Under the pieces are notes generated by a model. It saw nothing but the letters and a program-made list of their open reading frames with translations. It ran no database searches and had not been told where the DNA came from. Both the position numbers and the translations under genes were made by a program. DNA of 64,000 nucleotides, taken from positions 1 to 64,000 of the forward strand of contig CAJQOH010000007.1 in assembly GCA_905479915.1 (NCBI GenBank), in the 5' to 3' direction. Positions 18,414 through 29,785 of the stretch are shown one piece after another (position 1 is the stretch's first letter; every line of letters starts with the position of its first letter). This stretch comes from an uncultured Flavobacteriales bacterium. Its GTDB lineage: Bacteria > Bacteroidota > Bacteroidia > Flavobacteriales_E > Vicingaceae.

Positions 18414-19733
18414 ATGGTTGTATTAAAATTTGGAGGAACATCTGTTGGATCTGCCGAAAGAATAAAAGAGGTAGCCAATTTAGTTAACTCTTCTCAAAAA
18501 AAAGTAGTAGTTCTATCTGCAATGTCTGGAACAACAAACAGCCTTGTTGAAATCGCTGATTATTTGTACAAAAAAAATCATGATAGTGCAAACGAGGCTA
18601 TCCTTCTTCTTGAACAGAAGTACTATGAGGTAATTAATCAATTATTTTCTACTCAAGAGTTTAAAGAAAAAGGAACTGAATTAATTAAATCTCATTTCAC
18701 TTACATAAAATCATTTACTCAAGACATGTTTACCCTATTTGAAGAAAAAGCAATACTTGCTCAGGGTGAACTGATTTCTACTGCCTTATTACATTATTAT
18801 TTTAACGAGCAAAATGTGGATTCAATTCTTATACCTGCATTAAATTTTATGCGAATAGATAAGGAAGGAGAACCTGATTTATTTTACATCCAAGAAAACA
18901 TCAATAGAGAGATTAATCAAAATCCAGAGAACGCAATTTTTATTACGCAAGGATATATTTGCAGAAATGCTTTTGGTGAAATTGATAATTTAAGACGAGG
19001 AGGAAGTGATTATTCTGCTTCTTTAATTGGCGTTGCTTGCCAAGCTGAAGAAATTCAGATTTGGACGGACATTGATGGAATGCACAACAATGACCCTAGA
19101 TTTGTAGAAAACACAAAACCTTTAGCCAACCTTTCTTTCGATGAAGCTGCGGAGTTAGCTTATTTTGGAGCTAAAATATTGCATCCAGCAAGTGTTCAAC
19201 CATGTAAAATAGCGAACACACCTGTACGGTTAAAAAATACCATGCAGCCTGAAGCTTCTGGAACACTAATCAGTAGTGCTGTAAATGGTGAAGGCATTAA
19301 ATCTATTGCAGCTAAAGACAACATTACTGCCATCAAAATTAAAAGTGGAAGAATGCTATTGGCTCATGGGTTTATGCGTAAAGTATTTGAAATTTTTGAG
19401 ACCTATAAAACACCTATTGATATGATTACCACATCAGAAGTAGCTGTTTCTGTTACAATCGATGACACCAAATATTTAAATGATATTGTTGATGAATTAA
19501 AAAAATATGGAACAGTAGAAGTTGATACTGATCTGTCTATAGTATGTGTTGTTGGTGATTTTATTGCCGAAAGTAAAGGGTACGCTTTTAAAGTTATGGA
19601 AGCCCTTCAAAACATTTCTATTCGAATGATTTCTTATGGAGGAAGCAGACACAATGTATCCTTATTGGTAAATACCTCAGACAAAAAAGAAGCTTTAAAT
19701 GCATTACACCAAAACCTTTTTGACCATGTTTAG
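18414..19733 (+). CDS. lysC: Aspartate kinase
   Basis: MVVLKFGGTSVGSAERI, RGGSDYSASL, ACT domains; ORF extends to 18387 but the conserved start is at 18414. Confidence 0.92.
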   Translation: MVVLKFGGTSVGSAERIKEVANLVNSSQKKVVVLSAMSGTTNSLVEIADYLYKKNHDSANEAILLLEQKYYEVINQLFSTQEFKEKGTELIKSHFTYIKSFTQDMFTLFEEKAILAQGELISTALLHYYFNEQNVDSILIPALNFMRIDKEGEPDLFYIQENINREINQNPENAIFITQGYICRNAFGEIDNLRRGGSDYSASLIGVACQAEEIQIWTDIDGMHNNDPRFVENTKPLANLSFDEAAELAYFGAKILHPASVQPCKIANTPVRLKNTMQPEASGTLISSAVNGEGIKSIAAKDNITAIKIKSGRMLLAHGFMRKVFEIFETYKTPIDMITTSEVAVSVTIDDTKYLNDIVDELKKYGTVEVDTDLSIVCVVGDFIAESKGYAFKVMEALQNISIRMISYGGSRHNVSLLVNTSDKKEALNALHQNLFDHV

Positions 19734-20871
19734 CTCAGAAGAAATAACTCGTTTTGAATCTTTAACCACTCCATTTTATTATTATAATTTGGAATTATTA
19801 AAAGATACCTTAAAAGCGGTAAAAGAAACTTCATCAGAATACAATTACCATGTGCATTATGCTTTTAAAGCAAACACAAACAACGAAATTTTAGAGTTGA
19901 TTCAACAATATCGATTAGGTGCTGATTGTGTTAGCGGTAATGAGGTAAAAAAAGCCATTGAATGTGGGTACACTTCTGAACAAATTGTTTTTGCAGGTGT
20001 TGGTAAAACCGATGATGAAATAAATACTGCTTTAGACAACAATATTTTCTGCTTTAACTGCGAATCTATTCCTGAGCTCGAAGTCATTAATGAGCTAGCC
20101 GCGGCTAAAAACAAAACTGCTCAAATAGCATTAAGAATAAATCCTAATGTAAATGCCAATACACACGCCTACATTACAACCGGACTAGAAGAGAACAAGT
20201 TCGGCATCAACATGTGGGAATTAGAGGATGTTTTAGTAGCTCTTGCCGACATGAAAAATGTAAACTTTATTGGTTTACACTTTCATATTGGTTCACAAAT
20301 AACAGATTTAAACGATTTTAAAGGACTTTGTTTAAGGGTAAATGAAATACAGAACTGGTTTTATGATAGACAAATAATTGTTAACCATATTAATGTTGGT
20401 GGTGGTCTCGGAATAGATTACGAAAACCCTCAACAAAACCCTATCCCAAACTTTGAAGCCTTCTTTAAACTCTTTAACGATTTTATAGAGCTAAGACCTC
20501 AACAAGAATTGCATTTTGAATTGGGCCGTTCTATTACCGGACAATGTGGAACATTAATTAGCAAAGTGCTTTATGTTAAAAAAGGAGTAAATACAGATTT
20601 TGCAATCATTGACGCTGGGATGACCGAACTAATAAGACCCGCTCTTTACCAAGCAACACATTCTATAAATAATTTAACGACTACCTCAACAGAATCAAAA
20701 CGTTATGATGTAGTTGGCCCAATTTGCGAATCTTCTGATTGTTTTGCCAAAGCATTAATGCTTCCAACAACAAAAAGAGGAGATTTAATTGCCATCAACT
20801 CTTGTGGTGCTTATGGCGAAGTAATGGCTTCACAATACAATTTAAGAGATTTAGTAAAGGCGGTTTACTAA
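19726..20871 (+). CDS. lysA: Diaminopimelate decarboxylase
   Basis: YAFKANTN, HFHIGSQI, GGGLGIDY, ELGRSI, CESSD motifs; overlaps lysC by 8 bp. Confidence 0.93.
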   Translation: MFSSEEITRFESLTTPFYYYNLELLKDTLKAVKETSSEYNYHVHYAFKANTNNEILELIQQYRLGADCVSGNEVKKAIECGYTSEQIVFAGVGKTDDEINTALDNNIFCFNCESIPELEVINELAAAKNKTAQIALRINPNVNANTHAYITTGLEENKFGINMWELEDVLVALADMKNVNFIGLHFHIGSQITDLNDFKGLCLRVNEIQNWFYDRQIIVNHINVGGGLGIDYENPQQNPIPNFEAFFKLFNDFIELRPQQELHFELGRSITGQCGTLISKVLYVKKGVNTDFAIIDAGMTELIRPALYQATHSINNLTTTSTESKRYDVVGPICESSDCFAKALMLPTTKRGDLIAINSCGAYGEVMASQYNLRDLVKAVY

Positions 20872-20908
20872 AGTTATTTTCTATTAGAAAACTGTACTTT
20901 CGTAGAAC

Positions 20909-20948
20909 AATCTATTTTACATCTTACTATATAGATGTAGAATAGATT
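20909..20948. other. Long intergenic hairpin without T-tract
   Basis: AATCTATTTTACATCT-TACTATAT-AGATGTAGAATAGATT: 16-bp stem with a single T/G position. Confidence 0.7.
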
Positions 20949-20971
20949 TAATAAACACTAACTCTACTTAT

Positions 20972-22285
20972 ATGAATAAATCAACTTTAATCTGGATCAT
21001 TTTACTAGCTACAACATATATTAGTTGTACTTCTAATGACAACAAAACAAACCAAACTAAAAAAGTTGACACCTTTTCTTTTGAAATAAAAAATTTAACG
21101 GATAAAGAATACCCAGACAATCCTGATATTGGATTTAGATCTAAGAATTATAATGAAAATTTATTTGAAAAAGGAAATATTAGTAAAACATCCAAAACAT
21201 TCATTTGGAATTTTTCATTCCTAACTAAAGAATCTGACACCATATCAATAAACAATATAAATATATCTGAATTCATACCTACCATTCCAGAACACATAAA
21301 ATCTGATTCTTACATGAGCTACATCTCTTGCATTAATCAAGAATGGAATAGAAACCAAGTTAAGTTTAATAAGAATGAATTCTCTACAAATACTCCAGAA
21401 ATTGTTCGGATCGATGTAGCTCGAAACTGCCTTAACGCTTATTTATGGGAAATAATTTTATACATAGAAGAAGATGGCGCAATCTTACCGTATTCTCATG
21501 GTTGGTTTGATTTTCCTCATGATTTATATGCTGAACTTTTTGAGAAAAAAAACAACATTCCATTTAACGAGTACAAATCTCCTTTAGAAGACTGGGTTGA
21601 CCCAGCAAATAATGAAATTGACTTAAGTCTTCTTAGAACTGTTGTAGATACAATAAATATAAATTTCAAAGATGAATCAGATCAAATGTATCCTCTAGAA
21701 GGCGCTCGAAAAAAGAAGTACAAAGAAATTATTCATCCAACTTCTTTTTCGAACATGAGAGATCTTCAATCTGACTCTACTCTATTTGCTACATTTACTC
21801 CTCCAGGTTATTACAACAGAAAAGACCCTAGAACAACTGAACTTGGCCGTATTTACAATTTAAAAGATATTAAACTGCTTAAAATTGAAACAAAATCAAC
21901 ACAAACTGAACTATATGAGCTTCAGCTTAAATTCTCACACAAGACAAAAGGCAATGAAACTTCATTAATTATTGGCGGAATCAACATCGATGAATTTCCT
22001 ATTCTTAATGAAAATGAATCAAACAATGGATGGAAAAATTCTATGGGAATTGGCAACCATACATTTTACGAGAAATATAAAGAGCATATAAATAAAGAAA
22101 CCAAAAATTCCCCTTACTACGCAATCTTATTAGATGGTAAAGGGAAATGGTTGGATAGCCATAAAATTGGAATTGACGGTCCAATTTTTCACTTTTCTGA
22201 TGACCAAAAAACTTCGCTGCATTTATGGTTATTATCATTTGAACGTCATGCTCTAGTAGGACATTATCAAGTAGAATTAAAATAA
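20972..22285 (+). CDS. Hypothetical lipoprotein
   Basis: Signal with YISCTSND lipobox; no recognised family. Confidence 0.75.
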   Translation: MNKSTLIWIILLATTYISCTSNDNKTNQTKKVDTFSFEIKNLTDKEYPDNPDIGFRSKNYNENLFEKGNISKTSKTFIWNFSFLTKESDTISINNINISEFIPTIPEHIKSDSYMSYISCINQEWNRNQVKFNKNEFSTNTPEIVRIDVARNCLNAYLWEIILYIEEDGAILPYSHGWFDFPHDLYAELFEKKNNIPFNEYKSPLEDWVDPANNEIDLSLLRTVVDTININFKDESDQMYPLEGARKKKYKEIIHPTSFSNMRDLQSDSTLFATFTPPGYYNRKDPRTTELGRIYNLKDIKLLKIETKSTQTELYELQLKFSHKTKGNETSLIIGGINIDEFPILNENESNNGWKNSMGIGNHTFYEKYKEHINKETKNSPYYAILLDGKGKWLDSHKIGIDGPIFHFSDDQKTSLHLWLLSFERHALVGHYQVELK

Positions 22286-22320
22286 TTCAAGAGAACATTA
22301 AAATATTTTCCGCACAAAAA

Positions 22321-22349
22321 AAAGGCTATCAGTAAATGATAGCCTTTTT
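22321..22349. terminator. Bidirectional intrinsic terminator
   Basis: aaaaaggctatca-gtaaa-tgatagccttttt between convergent genes. Confidence 0.88.
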
Positions 22350-22368
22350 CAATTGTATAAATTTAATG

Positions 22369-22602
22369 TTATTCTGCTAAAACAATAACTTTATTATTGT
22401 TTACTTCCACAACACCACCTTTAACGGTAAAAGATTTTTCAGAACCGTTCTCAGTAATTTTAATATCTCCAGCTTTAAGTGTAGATACTAATGGTGCGTG
22501 ACCGTCTAACAAACCAAAGAAACCATCAGAACCAGGTAAGTTAACCATATCAACTTCTCCTTGGTAAATGTTTTCTTCTGGTGTAATTATTTCTAATTGC
22601 AT
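22369..22602 (-). CDS. atpC: ATP synthase F1 epsilon subunit
   Basis: MQLEIITPEENIYQGEVDMVNLPGSDGFFGLLDGHAPLV. Confidence 0.95.
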   Translation of the reverse strand: MQLEIITPEENIYQGEVDMVNLPGSDGFFGLLDGHAPLVSTLKAGDIKITENGSEKSFTVKGGVVEVNNNKVIVLAE

Positions 22603-22610
22603 AACTTCTA

Positions 22611-24131
<1,521 letters not shown>

Positions 24132-24237
24132 TTAAATTAAACTTATCTGTCGTATTTTCAGACTGCGAAAGTACTATTAAAAATCAAATGATTATAACAT
24201 AATTTAAGATTACTTTTTTAAATTTTTATTACTGATA

Positions 24238-24270
24238 TTTGCAACACACAAATAAGTGCAATTACTTTTG
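24238..24270 (+). promoter_or_regulatory. Promoter TTTG-N21-TACTTTTG upstream of ribF
   Basis: TTTG 24238-24241 and TACTTTTG 24263-24270. Confidence 0.5.
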
Positions 24271-24287
24271 ATTTTAAGACAAAATAA

Positions 24288-25217
24288 GTGAAGGTTTACC
24301 TCAGTATCGAAGAGTTTAAAACTCATAGCAAAACAGCCGTTACAACTGGAACTTTTGACGGAGCTCACTCTGGTCATAAAGTAGTAATTGATCAACTCAT
24401 AAACACCGCAAAAAAAATTAATGGAGAAAGCGTAATCTTAACCTTTTTTCCTCATCCAAGAATGGTTTTACATCCAGATGACCATAATCTTAGGTTATTA
24501 AATACGATTGAAGAGCGTATTTCCTTATTAGAAGGAACAGGAATTGACCACCTTATCGTTCACCCTTTTTCTAAAGAATTTTCTCGATTAAGCTCTACTG
24601 AATTCGTTAGAGATATATTGGTTAATCAATTAAATGTATCCACTCTCGTTATTGGTTACGACCATCATTTTGGACGAAACAGAGAAGGTTCTTTTGATCA
24701 CCTTCAAGAATTGGCTCCACTTTATGACTTTAATGTAGAAGAAATTGCTGCTCAAGAAATACAACAGGTTAATATTAGCTCTACCAAAGTAAGAACATCA
24801 TTATTAAGCGGAGAAATTAATGCTGCTAATGAATTTTTAGGGTACAACTACTTCCTTAAAGGTACAGTTATTGATGGAGATAAAACTGGTAGAACAATTG
24901 GTTTTCCAACTGCAAATATTAAAATAGACCAGTGGTACAAACTAATCCCTGCAAAAGGAGTTTATGCAGTAAAAGTAATATTAGATGGAACTTTTTACAA
25001 TGGAATGTTAAATATTGGCAACAGGCCAACTATTAAGGAAAACAACAATGAAACTATTGAAGTAAATATCTTTAACTTTGATGAAGATATTTATACTAAA
25101 GAAATTCAAATTGAGTTTCATTATAAAATAAGGGACGAACAAAAGTTCGAAAACTTATCAAGCTTAAAGAAACAACTAGAAATTGACAAACAAAAAACGA
25201 TACAAATACTTAATTAG
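24288..25217 (+). CDS. ribF: Bifunctional riboflavin kinase/FAD synthetase
   Basis: TTGTFDGAHSGHKVV, TFFPHPRMVL, GYDHHFGRNREG, GRTIGFPTANI; GTG start. Confidence 0.95.
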   Translation: MKVYLSIEEFKTHSKTAVTTGTFDGAHSGHKVVIDQLINTAKKINGESVILTFFPHPRMVLHPDDHNLRLLNTIEERISLLEGTGIDHLIVHPFSKEFSRLSSTEFVRDILVNQLNVSTLVIGYDHHFGRNREGSFDHLQELAPLYDFNVEEIAAQEIQQVNISSTKVRTSLLSGEINAANEFLGYNYFLKGTVIDGDKTGRTIGFPTANIKIDQWYKLIPAKGVYAVKVILDGTFYNGMLNIGNRPTIKENNNETIEVNIFNFDEDIYTKEIQIEFHYKIRDEQKFENLSSLKKQLEIDKQKTIQILN

Positions 25218-25797
25218 TTTTTTACTGATTGCATTTTCCTTTCAAGTAAATGCTCAACTATTAGATTCAATTGCTATTGATACTGTTCCTACCTACACAC
25301 TACAAAGAGCATTAAAGCAAGACCCTTTAAAAGTGTATAAATTATCTTTAAAAAAGATGAAACTTTCAGCAATTCCTCAAGAAATTCTGGAATTCAAAAA
25401 CTTACAGATACTCGACCTTCAAAAGAACAAATTAAAAACTTTCCCAAAAGAAATTACAAACTTCCCATACCTTCAAGAGCTAAATATATCAGCCAATAAA
25501 ATTGAAACGGTCACCAAAGAGTTAGGAACCCTAATTCATTTAAAAAAAATCATTGCAAACTCAAACAAAATAATCTCCCTACCTAAGGAAATAAGAAATT
25601 TAAAAAAGCTTGAATTTATTGACATCTGGGGAAATGATATTGGATCCCTACCTCATGAAATACAAGAACTTCAAGGGAACCTTAAAGAAATTGACATGCG
25701 AGTAATTTTAATGAGTAAAGAGGAACATCAAAAAATAAAAGAATTACTCCCTGACACAAAAATCAGATTCTCCAAAAGCTGCGATTGCGCTTTTTAA
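25183..25797 (+). CDS. Secreted leucine-rich-repeat protein
   Basis: Signal peptide ending VNAQ; LRRs LQILDLQKNKLKTFPKEI, LQELNISANKI, LEFIDIWGNDIGSLP; TTG start, overlaps ribF. Confidence 0.8.
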   Translation: MTNKKRYKYLISFLLIAFSFQVNAQLLDSIAIDTVPTYTLQRALKQDPLKVYKLSLKKMKLSAIPQEILEFKNLQILDLQKNKLKTFPKEITNFPYLQELNISANKIETVTKELGTLIHLKKIIANSNKIISLPKEIRNLKKLEFIDIWGNDIGSLPHEIQELQGNLKEIDMRVILMSKEEHQKIKELLPDTKIRFSKSCDCAF

Positions 25798-25835
25798 CAA
25801 GATTTTACCTTTTTTAAAAAATTATTGCATTCTAA

Positions 25836-25865
25836 TTGTAAGCTACACATATATCTTTATTTTTG
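25836..25865 (+). promoter_or_regulatory. Promoter TTG-N19-TATTTTTG
   Basis: TTG 25836-25838, TATTTTTG 25858-25865; next CDS starts 25911. Confidence 0.6.
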
Positions 25866-25910
25866 AGACCAGTAAACCATTTCTATAATTTTTACGTTTA
25901 CTAAACTTAA

Positions 25911-26528
25911 ATGACCAAAAGACTTAACATATTAGTTTTTCTATTTGCTTGCTTGATATCTATCAATATCCAAGCACAAGACAAAATCTTATTTTTAAAT
26001 GGTAAGATTATGGAAGGAAGTCTTTTAGAAAAAACCAATTATGAGTTTACATTTAAAGACAAAAAAGAAAACCAATTCACTATAGATAAGTATAGAGTAT
26101 TTTCTTACTTCCAAAACAATAAAGAAAACATTGTTTATGAATTTGATACACTTTCTGGAAATTTCTTAAAAGTAGAAACCATGAAAATGTTTGTTTATGG
26201 AGAAAGAGATGCACACCAAACATTCAAACCTAGAGCAACTAATATTGGAGGTCTAGCATTTGGAGGAGCTGTTGGTTTTCTAATGCAAAAAGATCAAAAC
26301 TTCTTATACATTCCAGCTCCTTTAATTTATACTGCATTTACTTTATTATTTCCAACAAAAGTGAACCAGAGAAAACTAAAAGACACTAAATACTTAAAAG
26401 AAGATGAGTATTTAAGAGGGTATGAAAGAATTGCTAGAAGTAAAAGGACCCAAGGAGCTTTAAAATCTAGTCTTATCGGTATGGCTGCTGGTTTTGTTGC
26501 CGGACTTGCTATTAATAGCGGCAAATAA
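25911..26528 (+). CDS. Hypothetical secreted/membrane protein
   Basis: Signal peptide ending IQAQ; C-terminal glycine-rich hydrophobic segments. Confidence 0.7.
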   Translation: MTKRLNILVFLFACLISINIQAQDKILFLNGKIMEGSLLEKTNYEFTFKDKKENQFTIDKYRVFSYFQNNKENIVYEFDTLSGNFLKVETMKMFVYGERDAHQTFKPRATNIGGLAFGGAVGFLMQKDQNFLYIPAPLIYTAFTLLFPTKVNQRKLKDTKYLKEDEYLRGYERIARSKRTQGALKSSLIGMAAGFVAGLAINSGK

Positions 26529-26536
26529 TAAAGCTT

Positions 26537-27415
26537 TTGAAAAGCTTTAAAACAATCATCAACTTCTTTATCTACTCCAATCTGTTTGTATCATTTTGTG
26601 TTACTGCATTTACACATACAACCTATATTATTTTCAACCTACCTCAAAATAATTTACCAGTTGTGCTTTCAATGGTATTTTGCTTTACTTTTTTCACATA
26701 CAATGGTCAACGCCTCTATAGACTGAGACAAAAAATCGTTGATCCTGAAAAAATTGGAGATCGATTGAAATGGGTAATAAAACACCAAAAAAGCTTAACA
26801 ATTTCAACACTACTACTTGGCTTAACTGGTCTAAGTCTCACCTATTACATTGGTCTTTATTGCTGGTTACTACTTATTCCTATGGGAGCTATTTCTATTT
26901 TTTACGTGGTTCCTATCATCCCTTTCTATCAAAAAAGTCCAAGCCTAAGAAACCTACCTTACCTTAAAATATTTTTAATAGGATTTGTATGGAGTCTTAT
27001 TATTATAGGACTTCCAATGCTAGACAACTCTTCTCTTCCTAAGCTCAATTTAAATATCCTTTTTGCACTCTTTCAAAATCTATTTTTTGTAGTTGCCATC
27101 ACCTTACCTTTCGATATAAGAGACTTAAGTTTTGACTTATCAAACAATCTAAAAACAATACCACAACTTTTAGGAGTAAAAAAGACAATCGCGCTATCAG
27201 AAATTCTTTTAACAGCTTCTATTGTATTGCTCTACTTCTTAGAAATAAAATCTGTCTATTTTATAGGACTATCGATAGGCTACGCTATAACAATGCTAGT
27301 CATTTTATTTACAAAAGAGAATCGAAAAGAATTGTTTTTTTCAGGGCTAATAGAAGGAACAGTACTTATTGTTTATGGATGCGTCCTTATTTCTGAGTAT
27401 TGTTCTTTTCTCTAA
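26537..27415 (+). CDS. UbiA-like membrane protein, divergent first Asp motif
   Basis: Multi-TM with second motif FDIRDLSFDLSNNLKTIPQLLG; first motif position reads YNGQRLYRL. Confidence 0.65.
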   Translation: MKSFKTIINFFIYSNLFVSFCVTAFTHTTYIIFNLPQNNLPVVLSMVFCFTFFTYNGQRLYRLRQKIVDPEKIGDRLKWVIKHQKSLTISTLLLGLTGLSLTYYIGLYCWLLLIPMGAISIFYVVPIIPFYQKSPSLRNLPYLKIFLIGFVWSLIIIGLPMLDNSSLPKLNLNILFALFQNLFFVVAITLPFDIRDLSFDLSNNLKTIPQLLGVKKTIALSEILLTASIVLLYFLEIKSVYFIGLSIGYAITMLVILFTKENRKELFFSGLIEGTVLIVYGCVLISEYCSFL

Positions 27416-27938
27416 TTTTTTTATACGCTTTTATTGCCAACATTAACAACATCCCAAAAAGCACAATTCCAACAGCGCCCCAAATCCAACTAATTGCATT
27501 TTTAAGCACAACTAAAAACACAATCGCAAAAAGAAAAACTGTTGCGATTTCATTAAATATTCTAAGCTTAAAAGAAGAATATTTCAAGTTATCATTAATC
27601 AATTGAGTAAACATTCTATGACACATAAAATGATACACATACAAAGCTGCAACAAAGGTTAATTTAATATGCATCCAAGGCTGACTGATATAATATGAAA
27701 AGTTAGTAGAAAATAACCAAGACGCAAAAACTGCTGTTAAAATAGCTGATGGCCATGTAATTCCATACCACAAGCGTTTACTCATCAATTTATATTGTTT
27801 TTGTAAAATAGCTTTCACATCACCACCTTCCTTATCGGCTTCAACAAAATAAATGAAGAGTCTTACTATATAAAATAACCCTGCAAACCAGGTTACTACA
27901 AAAATAATATGTAATGCTTTTATATAGCCAAATTCCAT
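27387..27938 (-). CDS. hemJ: HemJ/CopD-family membrane protein (putative protoporphyrinogen oxidase)
   Basis: IKALHIIFVVTWFAGLFYIVRLFIYFVEA; MHIKLTFVAALYVYHF; divergent from hemH. Confidence 0.8.
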   Translation of the reverse strand: MEFGYIKALHIIFVVTWFAGLFYIVRLFIYFVEADKEGGDVKAILQKQYKLMSKRLWYGITWPSAILTAVFASWLFSTNFSYYISQPWMHIKLTFVAALYVYHFMCHRMFTQLINDNLKYSSFKLRIFNEIATVFLFAIVFLVVLKNAISWIWGAVGIVLFGMLLMLAIKAYKKIREKNNTQK

Positions 27939-27973
27939 TAGGCTAAATTATCAAATAATATCTATTAGATTAT

Positions 27974-27981
27974 TACTTTTG
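27974..27981 (+). promoter_or_regulatory. -7 box TACTTTTG just before hemH
   Basis: Exact TAnnTTTG ending 5 bp before the ATG at 27987. Confidence 0.45.
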
Positions 27982-27986
27982 TAGAC

Positions 27987-29015
27987 ATGTCAAAAAAAGG
28001 AGTATTATTAGTCAACTTAGGAACACCCAATAGCCCATCGGTAAAAGATGTGCGTAAATACTTGCGTGAATTTTTAATGGATAAATATGTAATTGATTTA
28101 CCATATATAACGAGATGGCTTCTCGTAAACGTTATCATAGCTACATTTAGAGCTCCTAAATCGGCAGAAATATACAAACAACTTTGGACAAAAGAAGGGT
28201 CTCCTCTTTTAATTTATGGGCTTAAAGTTCAAAAATTACTTCAAAAAAAATTAGGTGCTGACATTCATGTTGGGTTTGCTATGCGCTATCAAAACCCTCC
28301 AATAAAAACAGCAATTAAAGAGTTTAAAGATAAGGGCATTGATGATTTAGTTGTTATTCCTCTTTATCCTCAATGGGCATCTTCTTCAACAAAATCTAGT
28401 ATAGAAAAAGTTAAAGAAGAATTAGTAACTAACAACTATTCTCCAAAAGTTAGATTTGTTGAAAATTTTGTGAAAAACGAAAAATTCATAGCTGCTATTG
28501 CTGAAAACGGAAATAAACATTGGAAAACAGGAAAGTATGACAAAGTACTATTTAGTTACCACGGCATCCCTGAAAGACATATTTTAAAAGATTGTGACAA
28601 CAACCACTGCAAACTGGATGAAAACTGTTGTTCCATTTATGCTGATAAAAATAGATTATGTTACAGAGCTCAGTGCTACGAAACATCTCGTTTAGTTGCT
28701 AAAGCGATGAATCTCAAAGAATCGGATTACGAAGTTGCTTTTCAATCAAGACTTGAAACAAGAGCTAGAGACCCTTGGCTAAAACCATATTCTGACGTTG
28801 TTACCGCAGATTTTCCAAAAAACGGAATTAAAAACGTGTTAGCATTCTCTCCTTCATTTATTGCCGATTGTTTAGAAACCACTATTGAGGTTGGAGACGA
28901 ATTCAAAGAGATTTTTGAAGAAAATGGCGGTCAAAATTGGCAGTTGGTTGAAAGTTTAAATGAATCCAATTTATGGATTGAAGCTCTAGAAGAACTTGCT
29001 ACAAAACCTTCGTAA
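27987..29015 (+). CDS. hemH: Ferrochelatase
   Basis: GVLLVNLGTPNSP, VIPLYPQWASSST, SYHGIPERH, SFIADCLETTIE. Confidence 0.95.
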   Translation: MSKKGVLLVNLGTPNSPSVKDVRKYLREFLMDKYVIDLPYITRWLLVNVIIATFRAPKSAEIYKQLWTKEGSPLLIYGLKVQKLLQKKLGADIHVGFAMRYQNPPIKTAIKEFKDKGIDDLVVIPLYPQWASSSTKSSIEKVKEELVTNNYSPKVRFVENFVKNEKFIAAIAENGNKHWKTGKYDKVLFSYHGIPERHILKDCDNNHCKLDENCCSIYADKNRLCYRAQCYETSRLVAKAMNLKESDYEVAFQSRLETRARDPWLKPYSDVVTADFPKNGIKNVLAFSPSFIADCLETTIEVGDEFKEIFEENGGQNWQLVESLNESNLWIEALEELATKPS

Positions 29016-29779
29016 TGTTTTTTATTCTATCTAAGATTCTCACTTTTTTAATCAACCCACTTGTATGGATTTTCACTTTATTGTTGTGGGGAATCCTGAC
29101 AAAAAAGACACTTCGAAAAAAAAAAATATTGTGGAGTGCTGTTGTAGTATTTTACTTTTTTTCTAACTCTTTTCTTGCCAATGAATTTGTAAGGGTTTAT
29201 GAAGAACGAAACCAAACTTACTCTGAACTAATAACGAATTATGATGTTGCAATTGTACTAGGAGGTTTTTCCAGCTATGACCCAAGTCAAGAATTGATTC
29301 AGTTTCATTCTGCCACAGACAGACTAATGGCCGGGATAAAATTGTACAAAACTGGTAAAGCCAAAAAGTTAATGATTGTGAGTGGTTCTGGAAGTATTCT
29401 TAAACCCGATGAAAAAGAAGCCTTATTTGTTGAGAAATATTTATTGGAAATTGGCATCCCAGAGGAAGATCTTATTATTGAATCTGAATCTAAAAACACA
29501 AGAGAAAATGCACTAAATTCTGCTGAAATTTTAACTAAAAAATACACCAACGGAAAATACATTCTAATTACTTCTGCTACACACATGCCAAGAGCAAAAA
29601 GATGCTACAAAAAAGCTGGACTTGAAGTAACTCCTTTTAGTGTTGATCAACAAGCTGGACCAAGAACATATGCCTTAGATCATTTATTTATTCCAAATGT
29701 ACATAGCATTAAAAGTTGGCAAACACTCATAAAAGAATGGACTGGGTTTATCACATATAAACTACTAGGCTACATTTAG
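29015..29779 (+). CDS. YdcF/ElyC family (DUF218) protein
   Basis: DVAIVLGGF, SGSG, ESKNTRENA, LITSATHMPRA. Confidence 0.88.
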   Translation: MFFILSKILTFLINPLVWIFTLLLWGILTKKTLRKKKILWSAVVVFYFFSNSFLANEFVRVYEERNQTYSELITNYDVAIVLGGFSSYDPSQELIQFHSATDRLMAGIKLYKTGKAKKLMIVSGSGSILKPDEKEALFVEKYLLEIGIPEEDLIIESESKNTRENALNSAEILTKKYTNGKYILITSATHMPRAKRCYKKAGLEVTPFSVDQQAGPRTYALDHLFIPNVHSIKSWQTLIKEWTGFITYKLLGYI

Positions 29780-29785
29780 GAAATT

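Noticed and set aside
20880-20889. TCTATTAGAA near lysA matching the XRE operator arm
   Set aside because: A 10-mer of this AT content is expected about once by chance in 64 kb, so not evidence of a regulon
20739-20945. 68-aa ORF across the lysA end
   Set aside because: Alternate frame of lysA running into the intergenic hairpin
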